Origin: Klebsiella michiganensis
GTDB lineage: Bacteria > Pseudomonadota > Gammaproteobacteria > Enterobacterales > Enterobacteriaceae
Length of the DNA stretch: 64,000 nt
Direction: 5' to 3'
Assembly: GCF_002925905.1 (NCBI RefSeq)
Contig: NZ_PRDB01000013.1
Location: 142,850-206,849, forward strand
In this document: one piece after another, positions 16,850-25,897 of the stretch
How the letters are laid out: each line of letters opens with the position of its first letter
Numbering within the stretch: position 1 is the first letter of the stretch
Translations under genes and position numbers: made by a program
Notes under the pieces: model-generated
The model's database searches: none
What the model saw: only the letters and a program-made list of their open reading frames with translations
What the model was told of the DNA's origin: nothing

Positions 16850-17443
16850 CTATTCGCGCACCCAGCCTTTGCGAATCGGCAGCGAAAAGAACAGGCGGTA
16901 CAGCCGCTGCAGATGCTGATAGAGGGTTTTTCCGCCGCTTTGCCACAGCAGTTGGGCGCTAAGGCAGGCGAGCATCGCGGTGAGAAGCCCGCCCAGCATG
17001 TCCATCGGCCAGTGAACGCCGAGATAGACCCGGGCCCAGGCAATCGCGCAGGCAACGGCGATAAGCAGCGCGCCCGACCACAGGCGGTGCCAGAACATAA
17101 AGGCCAGCGCAAAGGTAAAGCAGATAGTACCGTGATTGCTTGGGAAGGAGTTATTGGGTGAATGATGCAGGAAGTTATAGCCCACACCGGCGGCAAACGG
17201 ACGTTCATGCGGAAAAAACACGCCGAATATCCATGAAAGCGTGAGGCTAATCGCGAGCGCCATCATCACCTTAAATACTAGCTGACGCTGGTTTGGCCCC
17301 CAAAGCCATAAGGCGAATACCAATAATGGCACAATAATAATCAGGTCTTTGGCGATAAACGTCGCGATTTCAATTGCCCACCACGGCGACGCGGGGGTGG
17401 CATTGAGGAATGCAAACAGCGAGTAGTTAATATTTTCCAGCAT
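16850..17443 (-). CDS. ybjG: Undecaprenyl-diphosphate phosphatase YbjG (PAP2 family)
   Basis: This 197-aa inner membrane protein recycles undecaprenyl pyrophosphate to undecaprenyl phosphate, the lipid carrier for peptidoglycan and O-antigen. It has about six membrane segments. The PAP2 phosphatase signature is complete: a KXXXXXXRP-like motif ending HERP, the PSNH motif with its His, and ARVYLGVHWPMD holding the last His. Length and neighbours match E. coli YbjG, where loss is masked by BacA and PgpB. Confidence 0.95.
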   Translation of the reverse strand: MLENINYSLFAFLNATPASPWWAIEIATFIAKDLIIIVPLLVFALWLWGPNQRQLVFKVMMALAISLTLSWIFGVFFPHERPFAAGVGYNFLHHSPNNSFPSNHGTICFTFALAFMFWHRLWSGALLIAVACAIAWARVYLGVHWPMDMLGGLLTAMLACLSAQLLWQSGGKTLYQHLQRLYRLFFSLPIRKGWVRE

Positions 17444-17761
17444 ACATCCAGGCTCTTGGGTCCGTTAGCAACAAGCCGCCCACCTTAAAAAACGGTGGCG
17501 ATAAGGTAAAGCAGTATTGTCTTAATTATCAGTTTGTTATGAATGAAAGTGCGTATGTGGCTTCGTTAACAGACTGAGTAAAGGAGTATATAGCCTGTAA
17601 TCTAATTGAAACATAAACGAAATATATACAGTGGGATTTTCATTCGGTGATGGCGACGCGGTCTCTGCGTGGCGATATTTCTCTTCATCGCTCACAATTC
17701 ACTATCTCCCCGGCACGACTTTCATTAAACTTTGCGCGGTTTTATTTAAATAAGAGATTTC
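17444..17761. other. Divergent regulatory region ybjG-mdfA
   Basis: About 320 bases between divergent genes contain no credible ORF. The AT-rich parts near 17520-17640 must hold the promoters for ybjG (minus) and mdfA (plus). A weak AAGAG site lies just before the mdfA start. I see no strong operator dyad. Confidence 0.5.
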
Positions 17762-18997
17762 ATGCACAATTCTTCGCTTTCAGGCAAACGCCTCGGACGT
17801 CAGGCGCTGCTCTTTCCGCTGTGCCTGGTGTTATACGAATTCGCCACCTATATCGGCAATGACATGATCCAGCCGGGAATGCTCTCGGTGGTGGAAGAGT
17901 TTGGCGTGGGCAATGAGTGGGTTCCGACCTCAATGACCGCCTATCTGGCCGGCGGTATGTTTTTGCAGTGGCTGCTGGGGCCGCTTTCGGATCGCATCGG
18001 CCGCCGTCCGGTCATGCTGACCGGGGTGGTATGGTTTATCGTGACCTGCCTGGCGACGCTGCTGGCGCAGACGATTGAGCAGTTCACGCTGCTGCGCTTT
18101 TTGCAGGGCATCAGCCTGTGCTTTATCGGCGCGGTTGGCTATGCGGCGATACAGGAGTCTTTTGAAGAGGCGGTGTGCATCAAGATCACGGCGCTGATGG
18201 CCAACGTCGCGCTGATTGCGCCGCTGCTTGGGCCGCTGGTGGGCGCGGCCTGGGTTCATCTCCTGCCGTGGGAGATGATGTTTGTCCTGTTTGCCGTGCT
18301 GGCCGCTATCGCCTTTTTTGGGCTACAGAAGGCGATGCCGGAAACCGCCACCCGCATGGGCGAGAAGCTATCGGTTAAAGAGCTGGGGCGTGATTATCGT
18401 GAGGTGCTGAAAAACCTGCGCTTTGTCGCCGGCGCGCTGGCCACCGGCTTTGTCAGCCTGCCGCTGCTGGCGTGGATTGCCCAATCGCCGGTGATCATCA
18501 TCAGCGGCGAGCAGGCGACCAGCTACGAGTATGGTCTGCTGCAGGTGCCGATATTTGGCGCGCTGATTGCCGGTAACCTGGTGCTGGCGCGCCAGACTTC
18601 CCGCAAGACGGTGCGTTCGCTGATTATTCTCGGCGGCTGGCCAATTATGATCGGCCTGCTGATCTCCGCCGTCGCGACGGTGGCGTCAACCCACGCGTAT
18701 TTGTGGATGACCGCCGGGCTGAGCGTTTACGCCTTCGGGATTGGGCTCGCTAACGCCGGGCTGGTACGCCTGACGCTGTTTGCCAGCGAGATGAGCAAGG
18801 GAACGGTGTCGGCGGCGATGGGGATGCTGCAAATGCTGATCTTTACCGTGGGTATCGAAGTGAGCAAGCACGCCTATGAGGCTGGCGGCAGCGGACTCTT
18901 CAGCTTGCTCAACCTGCTGAGCGGGGTGCTCTGGCTGGCGATGACGGTCTACTTCCTGAAGGATAAACGCGTAGGCAGCTCCCTCGAACCGCAGTAA
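17762..18997 (+). CDS. mdfA: Multidrug efflux MFS transporter MdfA
   Basis: This 411-aa, 12-helix proton/drug antiporter exports chloramphenicol, fluoroquinolones, quaternary ammonium compounds and cations. The sequence follows E. coli MdfA almost throughout. The two key acidic residues of helix 1, Glu26 and Asp34, are present ([11 protein letters not shown]), and the MFS loop motif [10 protein letters not shown] is intact. The start aligns with E. coli. Downstream, E. coli has the small gene ybjH; here it is absent and ybjI follows directly. Confidence 0.97.
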   Translation: MHNSSLSGKRLGRQALLFPLCLVLYEFATYIGNDMIQPGMLSVVEEFGVGNEWVPTSMTAYLAGGMFLQWLLGPLSDRIGRRPVMLTGVVWFIVTCLATLLAQTIEQFTLLRFLQGISLCFIGAVGYAAIQESFEEAVCIKITALMANVALIAPLLGPLVGAAWVHLLPWEMMFVLFAVLAAIAFFGLQKAMPETATRMGEKLSVKELGRDYREVLKNLRFVAGALATGFVSLPLLAWIAQSPVIIISGEQATSYEYGLLQVPIFGALIAGNLVLARQTSRKTVRSLIILGGWPIMIGLLISAVATVASTHAYLWMTAGLSVYAFGIGLANAGLVRLTLFASEMSKGTVSAAMGMLQMLIFTVGIEVSKHAYEAGGSGLFSLLNLLSGVLWLAMTVYFLKDKRVGSSLEPQ

Positions 18998-19044
18998 TCT
19001 TCAGATGCCCTGCTGCGACGTTACGCGCCGCAGCAGGCGCGGCC

Positions 19045-19857
19045 TCAGGCGAACGGCGCTTCGCGATTAAGCACTTTATCAATAATATGCAGCACGCCTT
19101 CTTCGTTATTGTGCGGCGCGCGGTAGCCGGCGACGGCCTTCACCGGCGCGGCGGCGTTGGCCATGGCGAAACCGAAGCCGGCCTGCTGCAGCATTTCGAT
19201 ATCGTTGCCGCTATCGCCAAACGCCACCACTTCATGGTTCTCGATCCCCCAGCGTTCCTGCAGGATGCGCAGTCCGTTAGCTTTATGCACGCCGGGAATA
19301 ATCAGGTCAATGCTGCCGTAGCCGGTAGCGACCGCGGTCACCATATCGCCAAGCGCGGCGTGCAGCTTCGGCTGTATCTGCGGGATCAGCTGGTCCGGCA
19401 CGTTGAGGCCGAATTTCAGAATCTCATCATCAGCAATATGATTAAAATCGTCGACCAGTTCGAGGCGATGATAGTACTTCGCCGCGACCGCTTTCAGCTC
19501 ATCATTATACTGGTTGAGGGTATAAGCGCTGCGCTTACCGCAGGCGATGATTTCAATGTTGGTCAGCGTCTGGAGATGGTCGATAACAGTATTGAAATGC
19601 TCCTGCGGCATCCGGCAGTTAAACACGTCCTCGCCGGCGCTGACCACCCAGCCGCCGTTTTCGGCGACAAAGGCTATCTCATGGGCCACTTCGGGGAAGA
19701 AGGAGATAAGCTGGTAATACTGGTTGCCGCTGGCAACGACGAAGCGGATGCCCTGCTCGCGCATCCGTTGATACTGGGCGAGGAAGCGCTGACGGTTATA
19801 GGTTTTGGCATCGCTCAGAAAGGTGCCGTCCATGTCTACCGCAATCATTTTGATGCT
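19045..19857 (-). CDS. ybjI: HAD phosphatase YbjI (riboflavin-pathway / FMN phosphatase)
   Basis: This Cof-type haloacid dehalogenase-like hydrolase of about 271 aa is known in E. coli to act on 5-amino-6-(5-phospho-D-ribitylamino)uracil and FMN. Motif I is DMDGTFL (nucleophile Asp and acid Asp), motif II VVASGN, motif III the Lys in GVHKANGL, and motif IV FGDSGNDIEML. Its ATG overlaps the ybjJ stop (TAATG at 19862-19858), so the two are translationally coupled in one operon. Confidence 0.95.
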   Translation of the reverse strand, partial: SIKMIAVDMDGTFLSDAKTYNRQRFLAQYQRMREQGIRFVVASGNQYYQLISFFPEVAHEIAFVAENGGWVVSAGEDVFNCRMPQEHFNTVIDHLQTLTNIEIIACGKRSAYTLNQYNDELKAVAAKYYHRLELVDDFNHIADDEILKFGLNVPDQLIPQIQPKLHAALGDMVTAVATGYGSIDLIIPGVHKANGLRILQERWGIENHEVVAFGDSGNDIEMLQQAGFGFAMANAAAPVKAVAGYRAPHNNEEGVLHIIDKVLNREAPFA

Positions 19858-19859
19858 CA

Positions 19860-21062
19860 TTAACTGTTCTCCATCACGGGTTCAGATTGTGGCTTCGCTA
19901 CCGCGCGGGCGACGATGGCCGCGACCAGCACGAGTGCCAGCACCACCATCATGGCGCTGCGCAGGCCGAAGTGTTCGCCGAGAAAGCCCAGCAGCGGCGG
20001 CCCGACGAGGAAGGCGAGGTAGCCGGTAATCGCCACCACGCTGACGCGCTTCGGCGCATCGGGGCCGGTGTCGCTGGCGGCAGAAATGGTCAGCGGGAAG
20101 CCCAGCGACGCGCCGAGGCCCCATAATAGTACGGAGAGTCCGGCGACCCACGGGTTATCGACGAAAATAATCAGGCCAATGCCCAGGGCGCCCATTACCG
20201 CGCTGGCGCGAACCACCGTCACCCGGCTGTAGCGGTCAATAAACCAGCCGCCGGTAAAGCGGCCAAGGGTCATGCCGAGGGTGAAGCCTGCGTAAATCAG
20301 CGAGCCGGAGGTTGGGCTGAAGCCGTGGCCGTCAACCATCAGCAGCGGCAGCCAGTCGTTGGCGGAGCCTTCAGCAAAGGCCATGGCCAGGACGATCACG
20401 CCAATCAGCAGCAGCTGGGCATCGCGCCATATCGGCAGGCCTTTGCCTTCATGGCGCGCCGCTTCCGCCGCATTTTTGCCGGTGCCTTCAGGGATCGCGC
20501 GAATGGCGATAGCAATGGGGGCGACGGCCACCAGCGCCGCCAGCAGGATGTGCGGCGCGGCGGGCAGGCCGAAGCCGGTTACCGCCATACCAATCCCGGC
20601 GCCGATGAGCGTACCGAAGCTGTAGAAACCATGCATCATCGGCAGGACGGTTTTATTCATCTCACGTTCAACGGCGGCGCCTTCGACGTTAATGGCCACT
20701 TCCGCGGAGCCAAAGCTGGCGCCGAAGATGGCTAAGCCGATAGCAAACAGCACCGCCGAGGTAAACCATAGCGCGGCGCTGAGCACCAGCATGCCGACCA
20801 CCGCGCAGGACATGGTGGCGCGAATCACTTTACGGGTGCCGAATCGATTGACCAGCCACGCTGAGCAGAGGATGCCGCTCATCGAACCTATTGATAGTCC
20901 AAATAATACAATCCCCATTTCCGCCGTCGATAGCGCGAGCAGATCGCGAATCGCCGGCGTGCGGGTCGCCCATGAGGCCATGAGTAATCCGGGGATAAAA
21001 AAGAACATGAAGAGCGCCCACAGCCTTAGCTGGAGGGCTCTGCGGGAGGTTTGCGCTGTCAT
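19860..21062 (-). CDS. ybjJ: MFS transporter YbjJ
   Basis: This 400-aa, 12-helix major facilitator protein has unknown substrate. The ATG at 21062 is chosen because [25 protein letters not shown] aligns with E. coli YbjJ; the extra 21 codons upstream have no counterpart. Conserved stretches such as [23 protein letters not shown] and [21 protein letters not shown] identify it. It is coupled to ybjI and divergent from the regulator gene ybjK. Confidence 0.95.
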   Translation of the reverse strand: MTAQTSRRALQLRLWALFMFFFIPGLLMASWATRTPAIRDLLALSTAEMGIVLFGLSIGSMSGILCSAWLVNRFGTRKVIRATMSCAVVGMLVLSAALWFTSAVLFAIGLAIFGASFGSAEVAINVEGAAVEREMNKTVLPMMHGFYSFGTLIGAGIGMAVTGFGLPAAPHILLAALVAVAPIAIAIRAIPEGTGKNAAEAARHEGKGLPIWRDAQLLLIGVIVLAMAFAEGSANDWLPLLMVDGHGFSPTSGSLIYAGFTLGMTLGRFTGGWFIDRYSRVTVVRASAVMGALGIGLIIFVDNPWVAGLSVLLWGLGASLGFPLTISAASDTGPDAPKRVSVVAITGYLAFLVGPPLLGFLGEHFGLRSAMMVVLALVLVAAIVARAVAKPQSEPVMENS

Positions 21063-21244
21063 CCGTAAATGCCCGAGAGTGAAGAGATGCAGACAACAGT
21101 AGCAAGGTTGTGTACATTTGTACATCCAGGCAGGCTGCCGCGGAATGCTTTTTTATTGACCTCTATGATTCGATTCAGCCTGAGGCATATTTGACGCGTA
21201 CGCCGTGGGATTCAGTATCTGTTTAAATGAAAGAGGAAAAGGGG

Positions 21245-21787
21245 ATGGCCCGTCGACCAAACGACCCGCAGCGGCGGGAGCGGATTTTGCAGGCGACGCT
21301 GGACACGATCGCGATACACGGTATCCACGCGGTCACGCACCGGAAAATCGCCACCTGCGCGGGCGTGCCGCTGGGCTCGCTGACCTACTATTTCAGCGGC
21401 ATTGAGGCGCTGGTCGAAGAGGCGTTCAGCCTGTTTACCGGCCAGATGTCGGCGCAGTATCAGCAGTTTTTTGCCGATGTGCATAGCCGCGAAGAGGCCT
21501 GTGACGCCATTGCGGAGCTGATTTTTAGCGCCCAGGTGACCACCGCGCGCAATATGGGGCTGATGTATCAGCTGTATGCTTTTTGCAGCAGCCAGCCGAA
21601 TTTAAAAGCGGTCATGCAGAACTGGATGCTGCGCAGCCAGCGGACCCTTGAGCAGTGGTTTGAACCGGCCACGGCCCGCGGGCTTGACGCCTTTATCGAG
21701 GGGATGACGCTGCACTTCGTGACTGACAGAGCGCCGCTATCGAGAGAAGCGATTCGACTGATGGTAGACCGGCTGGCGGGAGCGTGA
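21245..21787 (+). CDS. ybjK: TetR-family regulator YbjK (RcdA-like)
   Basis: This 180-aa TetR-type protein has its helix-turn-helix at residues 10-55 ([40 protein letters not shown]) and a variable all-helical ligand domain. In E. coli this gene is RcdA, an activator of csgD and a regulator of stress and biofilm genes. The ATG at 21245 has AGGA in good spacing; an in-frame ATG at 21227 does not. It is divergent from ybjJ and is the last host gene before the P2-like prophage. Confidence 0.9.
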   Translation: MARRPNDPQRRERILQATLDTIAIHGIHAVTHRKIATCAGVPLGSLTYYFSGIEALVEEAFSLFTGQMSAQYQQFFADVHSREEACDAIAELIFSAQVTTARNMGLMYQLYAFCSSQPNLKAVMQNWMLRSQRTLEQWFEPATARGLDAFIEGMTLHFVTDRAPLSREAIRLMVDRLAGA

Positions 21788-21800
21788 GCGGGGCGCAGAA

Positions 21801-21814
21801 AACAAAAAACCCAT
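21801..21814. other. attL core (14-bp direct repeat)
   Basis: AACAAAAAACCCAT occurs here, 13 bases after the ybjK stop, and again at 57632-57645 at the rybB 3' end. The spacing from ybjK to the T-run equivalent (16 bases) is about that between ybjK and rybB in E. coli K-12 as I recall it, which supports this as the split attB. Both copies are terminator sequences, so chance resemblance cannot be fully excluded. Confidence 0.75.
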
Positions 21815-21829
21815 TTATGTAAACGGGTT
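21804..21829 (-). terminator. Phage-borne intrinsic terminator overlapping attL
   Basis: On the minus strand AACCC, a G, TTTA, CA, TAAA, a T and GGGTT form a hairpin followed by six T. The T run is the att core itself. Transcripts leaving the prophage towards ybjK would end here. Confidence 0.75.
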
Positions 21830-22107
21830 AGTAAAAACAACAACTTGCAAGATAATCAATAAGTTAGTTTGGTGGTGAGAAGTGACGATTACGGGGTATT
21901 GCCAACCGCTGCCGCCACTTTGTCGCCATTTTCAAATGGGCGGTTAAGCACAAACTCTTGAAGCTGTTAAGTATGTCTCATCCGTTACTCAATCATCGAA
22001 ACATTATTGACATTGAGAGAGCTTTATCATCAAATAGAAGACAGAGGAGATGCTGGTCAACTGAAGCTTGCTTCAGCCACGGGGTTCAATTCCCCCACTT
22101 CCTCATA
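21830..22107. other. Prophage left-end intergenic region
   Basis: This stretch between the attL terminator and the pentapeptide gene has no supported ORF. It contains a CGCCATTTT/AAATGGGCG inverted repeat near 21923-21943 and a tRNA T-arm-like hairpin near 22079-22098. Integrase arm sites should lie here, but I cannot define them. Confidence 0.4.
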
Positions 22108-22968
22108 TCATTTGGAAAATTTAACATCTGGCCTCATTATTTTAATTTGACTAATTATGTTTTGTTCCGCAATTATATAATGAAGATCGGACGCCTTACA
22201 TAGTTCAGTTATATCTATATTTGTAGCGTTTTTTAAGTTTGTACGATTTAAATTGCAACCTTCAAAATTTACACCTTCAAAACTCGAACCTACAAAAATT
22301 GAACTTTTAAAGTTACTGTTTTTGAAGTTTGTATTTTTAAAATCACAGTTATTGAATTTATTCCCCACAGATGTCGTTCTTTCAAAATTAGTATTTCTAA
22401 AATTACAATGCTCAAACCTTGCGTTTCTTATTTTGCTTTCTGAAAAATCTGACGATCTTAAAGAAGTTTCAATTACAGAAAGTGTGTTTATATATACTTT
22501 TTTCGCATTCAAAGCAGTAAGATCCGATTTTCTTATCTTAACATCACGAATTTCAACTCCATCGCCTCCAATTGCGATTCGATGTAGTGTATATATATCA
22601 TGACCAAGTGATGATAGTCTTTTTAATATTCCTACTTTCCTTAAGTTTAGCTGGATGTCGTCATATTTAGCAATGTCACTTAATTCATCAAGCATCGAAG
22701 ATACAATGGAATTGCTCTCTCCCTTTTTGTGGAAATAGAATAAGATTACCCCAAAAACAAAAAAGTCAACTACTGATGAGTTTAGGTTTACTAAAACCCC
22801 TTCCCAGAATTGTTTATTATAAAGGCCGGCAAAGGTATTCGGTAGTATATGAGTGCTTAACCAAGGAAAGAAAGTTGTTAATAAAAATACTATCAATAAA
22901 TAAATACTGAATGTACTTAATGCAGCGAACACGGGATGTTCATAAAAGTAGGTAAGCACTTTTTTCAT
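22108..22968 (-). CDS. Membrane-anchored pentapeptide-repeat protein
   Basis: This 286-aa protein has two hydrophobic helices near the N-terminus (about residues 15-37 and 64-80), a linker, and about 100 residues of pentapeptide repeats in the C-terminal half (CNFRNTNFE, CDFKNTNFKNSNFKSS, VNFEGCNLNRTNLKNA), which fold as a square beta-helix. It is very AT-rich, lies between int and attL, and is transcribed towards the attachment site. This is a lysogenic conversion position; a defence or membrane-protective role is possible, but I do not recognise the gene. Confidence 0.7.
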   Translation of the reverse strand: MKKVLTYFYEHPVFAALSTFSIYLLIVFLLTTFFPWLSTHILPNTFAGLYNKQFWEGVLVNLNSSVVDFFVFGVILFYFHKKGESNSIVSSMLDELSDIAKYDDIQLNLRKVGILKRLSSLGHDIYTLHRIAIGGDGVEIRDVKIRKSDLTALNAKKVYINTLSVIETSLRSSDFSESKIRNARFEHCNFRNTNFERTTSVGNKFNNCDFKNTNFKNSNFKSSIFVGSSFEGVNFEGCNLNRTNLKNATNIDITELCKASDLHYIIAEQNIISQIKIMRPDVKFSK

Positions 22969-23083
22969 AAATTGATGGTCCAGTTCCTTTTAAAACTTTG
23001 TTTGATCACTATTTTGATAGCGTAAATGTAACAGTTAGTTGTTTGTTTTTAAATTGAAAATTAATTTCAACAAGAACTTTTTT

Positions 23084-24118
23084 TTATATGATTAGCACAT
23101 CATTGGCCTTAAGGGTTGCCAAGGGATTGAAGCGTAAAGCGGTTTCAAGGTGGTCTGGAGCCAGGTGAGCATAGCGCATGGTCATTTTAATGTCGTGATG
23201 GCCGAGGATTTTCTGCAGGGCAAGGATATTGCCGCCCGACATCATAAAGTGTGCTGCGAACGTATGGCGTAGAACGTGGGTAAGCTGGCCACGAGGAAGC
23301 ACTATGGAGGTTTTGTCCATCACAGACAAAAACTGGAAGTAGCAATCCGTAAAGAACTTGAAGCCGTCTAGGGCAATGATTTCCTCGTAAAGCTCTTTGC
23401 TAATCGGAATGCTTCGGTTCTTTTTGCCTTTGGTCCTGACGAACGTGATTCGGTACTTCGTGACCTGAGAGCGAGTGAGGTTCACCGCTTCGCGCCAGCG
23501 TGCTCCGGTACTCAAGCAGATTTTAACGACCAAAGCGAGCAGGGGGCTTTGGCGTTGGCAGTCGTATAGTAGCTCTGTGATCTGTTCATGCGTCAGCCAT
23601 GCCATCTCTTTTTCGGCAATGGTGAACTTGCGCATGCTTTCCAGTGGGTTTGGCGCAGCCCATTCTCCAAGACGGGCCAGCTCGCTAAAAACACTGCTCA
23701 GATAGCTTTGCTCCAGATTGATAGTGACCGGGCTGGCTCCTTTCTTCCACTTTTCGCTAAAATAGATTTCACCCGTTAGGCGTTTGTCACGGTAATGCGC
23801 GAACAACTTAGAGCTGAGATCAGTAGCAAGAGGGTTTCCGAGTGCATCAACCATAAGGAGCAGCTTGTCGTAAACATGCTCACCCGCGGTCAAGGATTTG
23901 CCGTGCAGTTTGAACCAGAGTTCAACCACGTCTTTCAGAGTCCGACGGTCAATCGATTCACCCAGCCAAGGCTTAGCATCTGCCTCATCCATAGTATGAC
24001 GCTCAAAAGCCAGCGCTTCGCCTTTGGTGGCGAACTGCTTACGCACACGACGCCCACTACGTCCGGCGGGATAGCATTCGCAAATCCATTTTCCTGTGTC
24101 GAGTTTTCGTACTGCCAT
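23084..24118 (-). CDS. int: P2-type tyrosine integrase
   Basis: This 344-aa recombinase joins attP to the rybB terminator. The ATG at 24118 matches the P2 Int start (MAVRKLDTGKWICE). The N-terminal arm- and core-binding regions fill residues 1-165. The catalytic set is complete: Arg in TGARWREA, Lys in RTKGKKNRSIPI, HVLRH (His and Arg), the second His in LGHHDI, and the Tyr nucleophile in TMRYAHLAP. Promoter and leader carry an unusual SOS box and hairpin arrangement, listed separately. Confidence 0.95.
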   Translation of the reverse strand: MAVRKLDTGKWICECYPAGRSGRRVRKQFATKGEALAFERHTMDEADAKPWLGESIDRRTLKDVVELWFKLHGKSLTAGEHVYDKLLLMVDALGNPLATDLSSKLFAHYRDKRLTGEIYFSEKWKKGASPVTINLEQSYLSSVFSELARLGEWAAPNPLESMRKFTIAEKEMAWLTHEQITELLYDCQRQSPLLALVVKICLSTGARWREAVNLTRSQVTKYRITFVRTKGKKNRSIPISKELYEEIIALDGFKFFTDCYFQFLSVMDKTSIVLPRGQLTHVLRHTFAAHFMMSGGNILALQKILGHHDIKMTMRYAHLAPDHLETALRFNPLATLKANDVLII

Positions 24119-24143
24119 AAAAAAGCCCTCATGTCTGAGGGCT
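24119..24143 (-). terminator. int: Terminator-type hairpin abutting the int start codon
   Basis: On the minus strand an 8-bp stem AGCCCTCA/TGAGGGCT with a GACA loop runs straight into a T run that touches the int ATG. The GAGGG of the 3' arm is the only plausible ribosome binding site of int. RNA coming from the upstream gene would form the full hairpin, ending transcription or hiding the site; RNA starting at the int promoter would lack much of the 5' arm. Confidence 0.8.
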
Positions 24144-24145
24144 AA

Positions 24146-24174
24146 ATTTAACTGTATATACAAACAGTGGTCAA
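24146..24174 (-). promoter_or_regulatory. int: int promoter with LexA box in the -35/-10 spacer
   Basis: On the minus strand TTGACC (24174-24169) and TTAAAT (24151-24146) are separated by exactly 17 bases. The 16-nt LexA box with CTG/CAG ends (24152-24167) fills that spacer. LexA binding would exclude RNA polymerase, so int should be induced with the SOS response. Confidence 0.75.
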
Positions 24175-24200
24175 TGTATGATTATGTGAAATCACATATA

Positions 24201-25877
24201 TCAGGCAACAACGAGTTCTTCATTTGCAGCCTGCGCTGCTGTGCGTTCATTCTCAATTGCGAGAGATTCTCTATATTCTTTGGCATCGGCAAACATCGTC
24301 CAATGCGCATCGATATTCATATTGGCTACAGTAGATTTAATATCCTTAATGCCGACATTAAAGAATTCTTTCCGAGAATTGACCTTGTTAACCTGTTTTT
24401 CATTAAATACTTTATGCAAGTGATTCTCTAATGATGGTGCATCATCACTGTAGATCATTGCATGTACATCAAAGGCGAATGGAACACTGGCATCACCAAG
24501 TTCACGAACACGGTCTAGAGGTTCAAGGCGACGCGTCATACCAATTTTGTACACATCCTCACCGAACGAACCTATATTACTAATAACATAGACATGGCCT
24601 GAGCGTGTTTGTTGAGCCATCGAAATGGCTCGTTGGTTTTTGGCCTCAGCCTCTTCGAATTTAATTTGTAATTCAGCCAGTTTCTGCTCAAGAGCGAGTC
24701 GTTGCTCTTCACCTGCAAGCATTAGCTCTTTAGTCGCCTTGTCTATAGCCTGCTGAATTGCTTTTTCTTCTTTCTCGGCTTCTTTTATCGCTCTTTCGTA
24801 TTCTCGACGTGCTTTCTCTTCTTCGCGTAACTGCTCTTTGATGCGCCTTTGTTCTTCTTTTTCTTCGAGCATAATTTCATTAACTGCAACGCCCCATTTC
24901 AGTTCGTTGAGTCGGGCTTGTAAGTATATATCAGTTATCTTAGCCGACCTAAATGCTGAGCCGTTATAATTCACAAGTTGAAATGCGTCTTTAATTTCCT
25001 GGGAAAGTTTACCGTAATTGTTATGTTTGATTTTAGAAAGTGTACTATCAACTTTTCCATTAAACGCATCTAATACAAATTTTATTGCAGTGTTACGTCT
25101 ATTAGGTTCGACATAGTCACAACTTGCCGCTTTGCTCGTTTTGATTAAAGATTTTGTTAACTCTCTGGCTTTTTGAAGTTCTCTGCCTGCATCAGTAAAT
25201 TCATAATTCTCAGCAAGTTCATCCAGAACGCTTCGGTTTGGAACAATCCATTCATCACCGTAACCTTCAATTTTATTTTTCATTGACTTGGCTACAGCTT
25301 GGTAGGTTTCTGCAAATTCTTTCGCTTCATATGCAGAACCAGCGATTTCTTTTGCTCTGCTCTCTGCATCAGCGACTATTTTCATTGCATTGTCGTTAGC
25401 ATTGGAGATTAGCTCATCGGCCCTACTATTGGCGTTATCCAATCGTTCCTTGGCTTTTAAGCGAGCATCGCGAGCATCTTTAGTTATTACAACTGCTTCG
25501 TTGTTGGCATTACTTATCGTTAGTCGGGCTTGATTATTTGCTTCTAAAACGATGCTGGAGGCTTTAAGTTGTGCTTCATTTACTGTGCTCTTAGCAATCG
25601 AGTCTGCTGTTTTTATCGTCTTTTCTGCATTCAGAACAGCACTATGCAGTTCTTCATATTGCCACAAAGGAGCAGCTCTTCCTTCCAGTTCTGAGTGCTC
25701 TCGAACAGCGTTCGCTAAATGTTCTTGGCTTTCACTCAATTCATTCGAAAGAGCTATCTTTTGATGATTAAGTGCCTCGATCTCGATCTTATGTTGTTTG
25801 CTCTTCTTGAGCAAAATGACAGCCAGAATGGGGGCGAGTAAGGCTAACAGCAAAACTACAACAAGAAACAAATCCAT
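24201..25877 (-). CDS. DUF4041 and T5orf172 (GIY-YIG-like) membrane-anchored protein
   Basis: This 558-aa protein has an N-terminal membrane helix (residues 3-25, FLVVVLLLALLAPILAVILL), a long coiled coil (about 28-200), a DUF4041-like helical region (about 210-350), a charged coiled coil rich in EEQRRIKEQ, and a C-terminal T5orf172/MUG113 domain (about 445-535) with HVYVISN and VYKIGMTRR in the GIY-YIG positions. It lies between cI and int, a known cargo slot in P2-like prophages. A nuclease-type defence role is plausible but untested. Confidence 0.8.
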   Translation of the reverse strand: MDLFLVVVLLLALLAPILAVILLKKSKQHKIEIEALNHQKIALSNELSESQEHLANAVREHSELEGRAAPLWQYEELHSAVLNAEKTIKTADSIAKSTVNEAQLKASSIVLEANNQARLTISNANNEAVVITKDARDARLKAKERLDNANSRADELISNANDNAMKIVADAESRAKEIAGSAYEAKEFAETYQAVAKSMKNKIEGYGDEWIVPNRSVLDELAENYEFTDAGRELQKARELTKSLIKTSKAASCDYVEPNRRNTAIKFVLDAFNGKVDSTLSKIKHNNYGKLSQEIKDAFQLVNYNGSAFRSAKITDIYLQARLNELKWGVAVNEIMLEEKEEQRRIKEQLREEEKARREYERAIKEAEKEEKAIQQAIDKATKELMLAGEEQRLALEQKLAELQIKFEEAEAKNQRAISMAQQTRSGHVYVISNIGSFGEDVYKIGMTRRLEPLDRVRELGDASVPFAFDVHAMIYSDDAPSLENHLHKVFNEKQVNKVNSRKEFFNVGIKDIKSTVANMNIDAHWTMFADAKEYRESLAIENERTAAQAANEELVVA

Positions 25878-25897
25878 TTTTAAATCCTTTTACTGAA

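Noticed and set aside
19087..19863. Long open frame antisense to ybjI, and similar frames opposite ybjJ and nfsA
   Set aside because: These follow from high-GC codon use in the real genes. The sense frames have full-length homologues, start sites and operon context.
22076..22105. tRNA-like T-arm (GGGGTTCAATTCCCC) suggesting a tRNA fragment at attL
   Set aside because: Only the T-arm-like hairpin is present. There is no acceptor, D or anticodon arm and no CCA, and it has no copy at the right end, so it is not a tRNA gene and not the att core.
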